From Effrenium voratum (taxonomy: Eukaryota > Sar > Dinophyceae > Suessiales > Symbiodiniaceae), in NCBI GenBank assembly GCA_963377175.1, contig CAUJNA010001857.1, forward strand, positions 587,795 through 651,794: DNA of 64,000 nt, written 5' to 3'. The notes beneath the pieces were generated by a model that was not told where the DNA came from, made no database searches, and worked only from the letters and a program-made list of their open reading frames with translations. Shown in pieces: positions 51,101 through 58,087 of the stretch. How positions within the stretch are numbered: the stretch's first letter is position 1; every line of letters begins with the position of its first letter. The translations under genes were made by a program, and so were the position numbers.

Positions 51101-54100
51101 TCCCTCATCCTGCTGTACGCTGGGAAGGATGATGCGGGGGCCCTGGATGCTTACCTCCATGCCTACAACCCGGCCTTCTCGGAGTACATTTAAAGAGTGG
51201 AGATCTTGGACAGGACATGCTGGGAGATGAGCCTTACTCTACGATGTGCTCCATGGCCATGGCGGGCAAGGTCGCCTTTGTGGGGCGGCCCCAACTGCAG
51301 GACGTGGAGCATTCTCAGATGGTTCCCCAAACCGGGTGGCCCGCCGCCGGTGAGGGGCAGAGCGGAGCAGACCCTGTGGGGCTTAGAGGACCTGGAGCCC
51401 CGGGACACGGACAACGACAGCGTGCTCATGCTCCGACAGATGTACCTGACCCGCAGGTGGGCTCCTCCTTCTTGGAGCACCCAATGGACCCAATGGAGTG
51501 CAGCAAGAGCCCGAGCGCAGCGATGAGCACCATCTGGGTCACACGGGCCTACATTCAATGGGCGAACGCACTCCACCACTCCCTCATCAAGTTTGACGAG
51601 TGCCGCCTGGGCCAGGTGGTAGTGAAGTCCACGACATTGTCAACGGACCTTCCCCTTCACCATTGGCATGATCTGCGATGCAACCACGGAGCTCACCCCA
51701 GGGGGAAAAGCTCAACTCCAGTGACCTCAGCCGGTATCCAGAGCAGATGATGCAGGGTCTCGCAGCGGCCATCCTTTGCAGAGCGGGACCCGTCCTGGAG
51801 GCACTGAGGCCGGGGGGCATGGTGCCCCAGGCGAACCCAACGACCCCCCGATCCGACAGCTCGGGATCTGGAACAAGGGGTCCCACTCAGGGGCACGGAC
51901 CCACCCCTGGCCTCGCCGGGCATCTGGCCACTCAAGAAGCTCATCCCACGGGCCAGGGTAACTACCCTTCGGCGGATCACTTCAGTGAGCTCATCCGTGG
52001 CACATTCCTGGAGGAGGTCCCCATGGGCATGGTAGAGGGCCCCTTCACCAAGGTGGAGGCAGCATCGCGCTGTGGCTGCGAGATTGAGGACCTTCGTCCC
52101 GGCCCCCTAGCGGGCATCGACGAAGGGGACAAGATCCGCACCATCTACGATGGCTCGGTGGGCGGGGCCAATGACACCATCAGGAACCAGACGGTGGAAA
52201 GGACAACGGCTCCGACGGTGCTGGATGCGGTACAAGCTCTTCATTGGCTACATGCGGCAGCTGCGGAGGGACCTCCCTCTCAGGGTGCCCTGGCCCCGGG
52301 AAGGAGGTCGTCAAACCTCCACCTGGGGGCTGGCTATGGCCGGAGCCGGGCACCAGGTCAAGGCGGACGTCACCAAGGCCCACCGGAGAGTGAAGGTCCT
52401 CAGGAAGGACTGGCGGTTCCAGGTGGCTTCACTGGAGGAAGAATGGTGGGTGAACAAGGTAGGCACATACGGATTGGAACTTCGTCTTTGTGGATGACTT
52501 CCTGTGGCTGCTTCGCAGCGAGGGGGCAGTAAACTTGGCGGTGGCGCTGTTGGCAACACTCCTGGCCTTGGGCACCCCGCTTAGCTGGAAGAAGACACGT
52601 CTGGCGGAGGTCAACACGTGGCTGGGCTTCGTGGTCCACCCGAACATCCCGCAGGTTCTCATGGCCGCCAACAAACACATCCTGGTAATGGAGGTCTTGC
52701 AGACCATGGTGGAAGGGCAGGCGATGCACTCAAAGGACATCGAGAAGGCCCTGGGCCGCATCCAATGGGCAACTGCTGCATGTCCGCTGGCTCAGCCACT
52801 TTGGGCCTGGAAGATGGCCACCACCACGGTGGGGAAACCCCCCAAGGTGGTCAGGATGCTGGCGTTCATGCTGCGGTTCCTCTTCAACACGCCCTTCGTC
52901 CAGTACTCCCCTTACTTGCCGAAGTCCTCTTGGTGGGGTTGCAGCGATGCTAGCGCCTCGGACGAAGGACTGGCATTTGTGGGAGGATGGTGCTCCAACA
53001 AAATGGAGCCGGAAAAGAAGGAGGTGTACTGGTCCACGAGCAGATCCACGTGGAGGAGTATTCAAGAATGGGGATCCCAAGCGGAGGATTGCGGCTTTGG
53101 AAATGCTGGGCACGCTCTTCCTCTGTAACATGATCCTCACGCACCAGGGCCCTCTGTCCTCCCGGGTCCGACTCCCGGTGGGCAGTGACAATCAGGGCAA
53201 CGTCATGGCGATGCTCAACCTTGGATCCAAGAAGCCCTACACCGCGGCGATCCTGATGGAGCTGGTCTTCCTGCTCCACACCCATGGCTGCTCGCTGGCG
53301 GCCAACCACGTGCCCCGGGAATTCAACCAGTGGGCTGATGAGCTGACGCACCCAGATTTCTCTGGGTTCGACCCTTTGCACAGGGTCCCCAAACAGGAAC
53401 TCTGCGAGGAGTTCGTTTTTCTCCCGCGTCTCCTGAATGGAGATGCATTTGATCTTAGCGTGGGCCCACCCATGCTCCCGTGACCGGAGCCGGTGGGTGA
53501 CTCACTTCCCCTGGTGGCAGACCCCCCTGTGGCCTGGGTGCCCCGGGCCCCGGCTCAGGGGCGGGCGCTATCAGTCTGCACACCCGTTCTTCAGTTTTTG
53601 AGAGTTTGAAGTGGGTGGCCCATGGGGCCCACCCAGCCGTTGACATCTGACAGGGGAAGATGAGTCCCTGGCACCAACACATTGCTCGGATAAAAGAGTT
53701 ATCGCGTGCTTGTGTGGTGCCGTTTGGTTAGCTTGCATACACATGTGCCTAGACGGAACCCACTTGTTCCTTCCAGGTTCAACCAATCCCATGGCCCCAT
53801 ACTGGGTGTCTTCAAATAGGATCATGGCAAACGATCTTTTTTCCTTAATTTTTTGGAGCCACCCCAAAACAGGTAATCTTCAAAAAGAGACACACCCAAT
53901 GAAGACGTTTACCAGATGGTTCAACCCTACACTGAGGTCGCGTGTGCTGCCTGTGCCGCTGACAAGTTTTGGGGTTGCGCCGATTTCACATCAGTCAAGC
54001 AGTTGCCACCAATTCGGGTGTACAAGCACAGTAGCGCAAAATAAAGATTCCTTGCCTGGGAATCAGTGTGGAAAGGTTTCTGAGGGTCCGCAGTCAGATC

Positions 54101-57100
54101 ACCATTTGCAGATTCCTCAGTTCAAGCTGTGCATGATTCCATTGGGGAATCAAGGGCTTGGGATCTCGAATTCTTGGGGACTCGAGTTGCTGAATCTCGA
54201 GCAAAGCAATAGCCACGTGCCGAGAATGGCCACGGATCCGCTTACAGGAAGTCACAAGGGATGGTGTTGCTTGAAGTGGTTTATTTGTTTCTTCCCTGAG
54301 AGCCGGCCAAATGGTTTGGAAAGCGTTGACGCACTGATTCTTTCATTCGCCTGACCAAGGCAACCAGGGTTCAAAATCGATTCATGGCCGAAACACAATC
54401 AAGACCTTACACATTCCCAGCATCACGTCTCACAATTGCCGGCTTATGGCGCTCTTTAGGGTAAACCCCAATCAAGGGTAAATCAGGGGCAGACGAGGGT
54501 AAGCGGCCATACATAAGGCGCATAAGTCTCGTATCGATTCCATGGAAGATCTGCCCGGGGAATCTTGGACGTCTTAATTTATAACATTACCTGGCCACTA
54601 GATTCCCAAAAGTGAAGCTAAATGTTAGGAAACATCCAACAATGAAATGTTGTCTTCCTCCTGGTCCAAACTATTCTCACCACATGACCATCTCGCTTCC
54701 CATGTGTCGGCAATGACTGACTGCACTTCTTGAGATTGGGCCAAGTTGAGCGGGCAAAAATAGTTATCCTAGATTGTCGCAACGGCTTTGAGGATCCCAA
54801 CAAATGGCCGTGTCCGGGCCCGTGGGCTTCTCTATAGGCTCTGCATTGGATGCTGGGTCACGACTCTGAGGTTTGTTTTAGAGGTTGTTTGCACGAGTTG
54901 TTTTGATTTTTGGGACGTGTTCACTAGCCAGTTTCGGCCATCGCCAGATCACCGCGCAAGTCCGCCAGGCTTATTTCTCCTCCGAGTGGAGTCTGGCGCA
55001 GTGGGTTGACCCGGTGGATTTGGCGCGGAAGCAACGGGGAACGCACAGGAGTACAATATGGTGGCGCTCTCCTGCAGATGGGTGTGTGTGTGTGCGTGTG
55101 TTTCTTCTGACGGGAATCCTCTTCGTATTGTTTCAAAGGGAACCAGCGTGCGTTCATTTGGGTATGTCTTAAAAAGAGACACCCCAAAAAAATAAGCTCA
55201 GGATAGCTCAGGTGATATCCCCAACAGCATATGGTGCTCTTTTTGGTGCTCGCACCACCCCGCAGCCCTCGCAGAACCTCGTGGAACCCTGGTGCAGCCC
55301 TGGTGGAACCCTGGTGGAACCCTCGTGGCCCTTACCTTAGGGCCGCCCCGGATCACCCCAGAGCCTATCTGGGCTGAGACCCCAAAGCTTTCAGCTGTTG
55401 GGGAAAAATGTGGCATTTCTGCTGGTTCTGCTGGTTCCTTTCAACCACTTGACTCATACTGGGTAGCTGCTCTTGAGGAGAAGGCTCTTTGCTTGGTTGC
55501 CATGTTTGTGGCCGAAATGGCTGGTCTACCTTTTAGAAAATGGTTGCGTCTCTCCCAACCAACTTTTGCAAGGTGTGTATGACTCTGCCCTTTCAGCCTT
55601 AGCCCTTAAAAGAAAGCAAACAAGTTTCCGCAGGGGCACTTCAACCAAACATGTTGTGGTTTTGCCAGACCCCCATGCAACACCCAGTTTGCAGAAGGGT
55701 GTTGCAGGGGTCCCGTGCGGAGGGACCCCGGGCGCACTCAAATATCCTCAAAAATAAGGGGCCCTTTGAATCTTTGGTTGTCTTTATGTGTAGTGGGGGG
55801 GGGTGGGAGGGTGGGGAGTGGCTGCAAAGCGCAAGATTTGTTCTATCAGATCAGGGTTTGAAAGCAGTCGGTTGCCGGTTTGGTTCTCTTCGTGTTTGGT
55901 GGGCTGCAAAGAACCGCCCATGCCTGTACTGTTGTTGGCTATATGTTCAGCCAGTTCGTTGTTGCACAAGCCTGATTGGGAGCAAGTCAGAACCAAACCA
56001 AAAGATGAATCTTCATGAATCGTTAATGAATCTTGCGTTGACCGAAGGTCAATAGTGGTCTTATATATTTTACCCTTGACTGAAATGATGAACGGAACAA
56101 TTATTTGAATCCTGGCTGTCTGGCCAGAAACCAGCCACAAAAATGCCATACTCAGGTTAAGCAGTTCCCTTGTCCTTTGAGGTCCCCAAGTCAGTGATCC
56201 CTTGACAAGCATTGTTTTCCCGAAAGCCAACCCCCAGCCCTTGTACTCAGAAAGGTTTCGCGTCCATGACTACCGCTACATCGCGGCCTTCGGCAACGAC
56301 CCCCACACCGCTCGGAGCCAAGGAGTTTCAAGTCTGAGGGTTTTGCAATGGTACCCTTGGAGGTCTTTGAATGTGAGCCCCATTTTAGCGATGTTAGGCG
56401 TAAAGGCTTTGTGGGAGCAGCCCTTTAATCTTCCTGGCTGATCCTCGCTCCCCGAGTTCCCGGTTGCTTGACTTTTTGGGCGGGTTTGGACCGGTGGTAA
56501 GCAAACTGTTGATTTTGTTGGCGCATCCACTAGTGTGTAAGCAATATTCAGTTGTTTGTTTGCGGTTGTTTTGTTTTTTGCTCTCCGAGCCGGGTTGCCG
56601 CTTGATACGTTGATACTTGTACTCGTAGAGCATTTGTCGAAGCTGCGTGTTCAGTAGAAAGCCCGGATGGCTGCCCCAGGAATTGCCCATGAACGTGGCA
56701 ATTCATTTGGGTCAACGTTTGGGACCATCGGAAGCATCTTTGCCCTTGACTAAAGTGATAGACAAAGACATTGCTTCAACCTAGGTAGCTGTGTTGGTGC
56801 TCTCTTGATCGAGCCGTTAGGAGATGGAGTTCCCCACAAAGGTGCTCGATGTGCCGGTGTTGCATGAAACCAACCTATTGAAAATTGAGGGATTTACTTT
56901 GGGCCCCCTCTTCTGCAAATAGAGAGGACCCCTTTAATAAATGTAAGCAAAACGGAGGTCAGGATCCCGAGTCCAAATCCCTCAAAACCGAGCCCAAACA
57001 GTTCCCGTTACAATCAGGGTTCCATGTAAACTTTGTAAACTTTGGGATTTCCGGATGGGTTCGAACACTTTGGATTCTTGGCCACTGGAGGCACCCCATC

Positions 57101-58029
57101 GGGCCTGGTCCAATTGGGCCCATTTGCTCGTGTCAAACTCTTCTTTTTGTGGCTCCATTTGTTGGCTTTGCCTGAGGTGATCATCGTGTGCGCCAACGGT
57201 TCTTACTACAAGGCCAGCTTTGTGTCGCAAATGGCTTGACACTTTTCTGGGTATTAAATAGGCAAATGGTTTAATCGTTCCCCAAAGGAAACCGAACTTG
57301 GATGGATGATGTTTCTTTTTTCGCACCCTCTCTTTAGCACGCGTGTTTGGTGGGTCATGTTGATTGTGCATGATGTTTTCCACGGAATGGCGATGTTTTG
57401 TTTGCGAGATCCCCGGTGTACCCGGTTCTTGGTAGGTCAGTTAGTCGATTCCATTGAAACCTGCCTGTGGGAAAAACTGGTGCCAGATTCCAGATGGCTC
57501 CATCGGCAGAGAGCAAGGGACAACTAGTGGCAAAAATGGGGCGGGACACCGCACTGTGAACCTGCCCTCCGGGAGATGTCTATGGACAGGCCTTCCAGCG
57601 TCATGGAAAGAGCAATCACAATGCGTGAGATCAACAAGTTCAGGTTGGATGCTCCACATGTCATACCTGACTGATTGGCAGGGTTAATCCGGCAAGAGGT
57701 GTGTAGCCACTTCAAGTATCACAAGGTGTTATAGTGTAGGATTCATTTCGAGTGGTCCTCAAAGAACCTCAAACTAGAACCTCCAACTAGAACCTCCAAA
57801 GCGGTTAAGGCAGGAGCCATGGTCCACATCCCCGCCCGCCCACACACATGCGACAGGCGCGCTTCGACCCAAGCAAGGGTGGAGAGATGATCAGAGAGGA
57901 CTCGGATTCACGCCCCAGTGACCGGCTTGCGGCTTTCTTGGCCCAGATATGCCATCGGAGGCCCCTTTTCTCGCGCACGGGCCATATAACGATGACCATG
58001 CACATATGGCAGTTGATCTCCCTGTAGGG

Positions 58030-58087
<58 letters not shown>

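Larger units (their letters stand above)
44560..53681 (+). mobile_element. tyrosine-recombinase (DIRS/PAT/Ngaro-like) retroelement, two-segment layout
   Basis: Boundaries are set by two repeat pairs: A (44,560-44,681 and 49,169-49,290) and B (49,051-49,167 and 53,565-53,681). Between A1 and B1 lie a zinc-finger ORF1 and a tyrosine recombinase. Between A2 and B2 lie Gag with a zinc knuckle, reverse transcriptase and RNase H. Split direct repeats, YR and lack of an obvious target-site duplication fit the DIRS order of retrotransposons. It lies in PROPPIN intron 18, same strand; without it that intron would be about 1.5 kb, like its neighbours. A copies differ at 2 of 122 positions and B copies at 1 of 117, so the insertion looks young, yet the frames are broken repeatedly. 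Confidence 0.85.
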
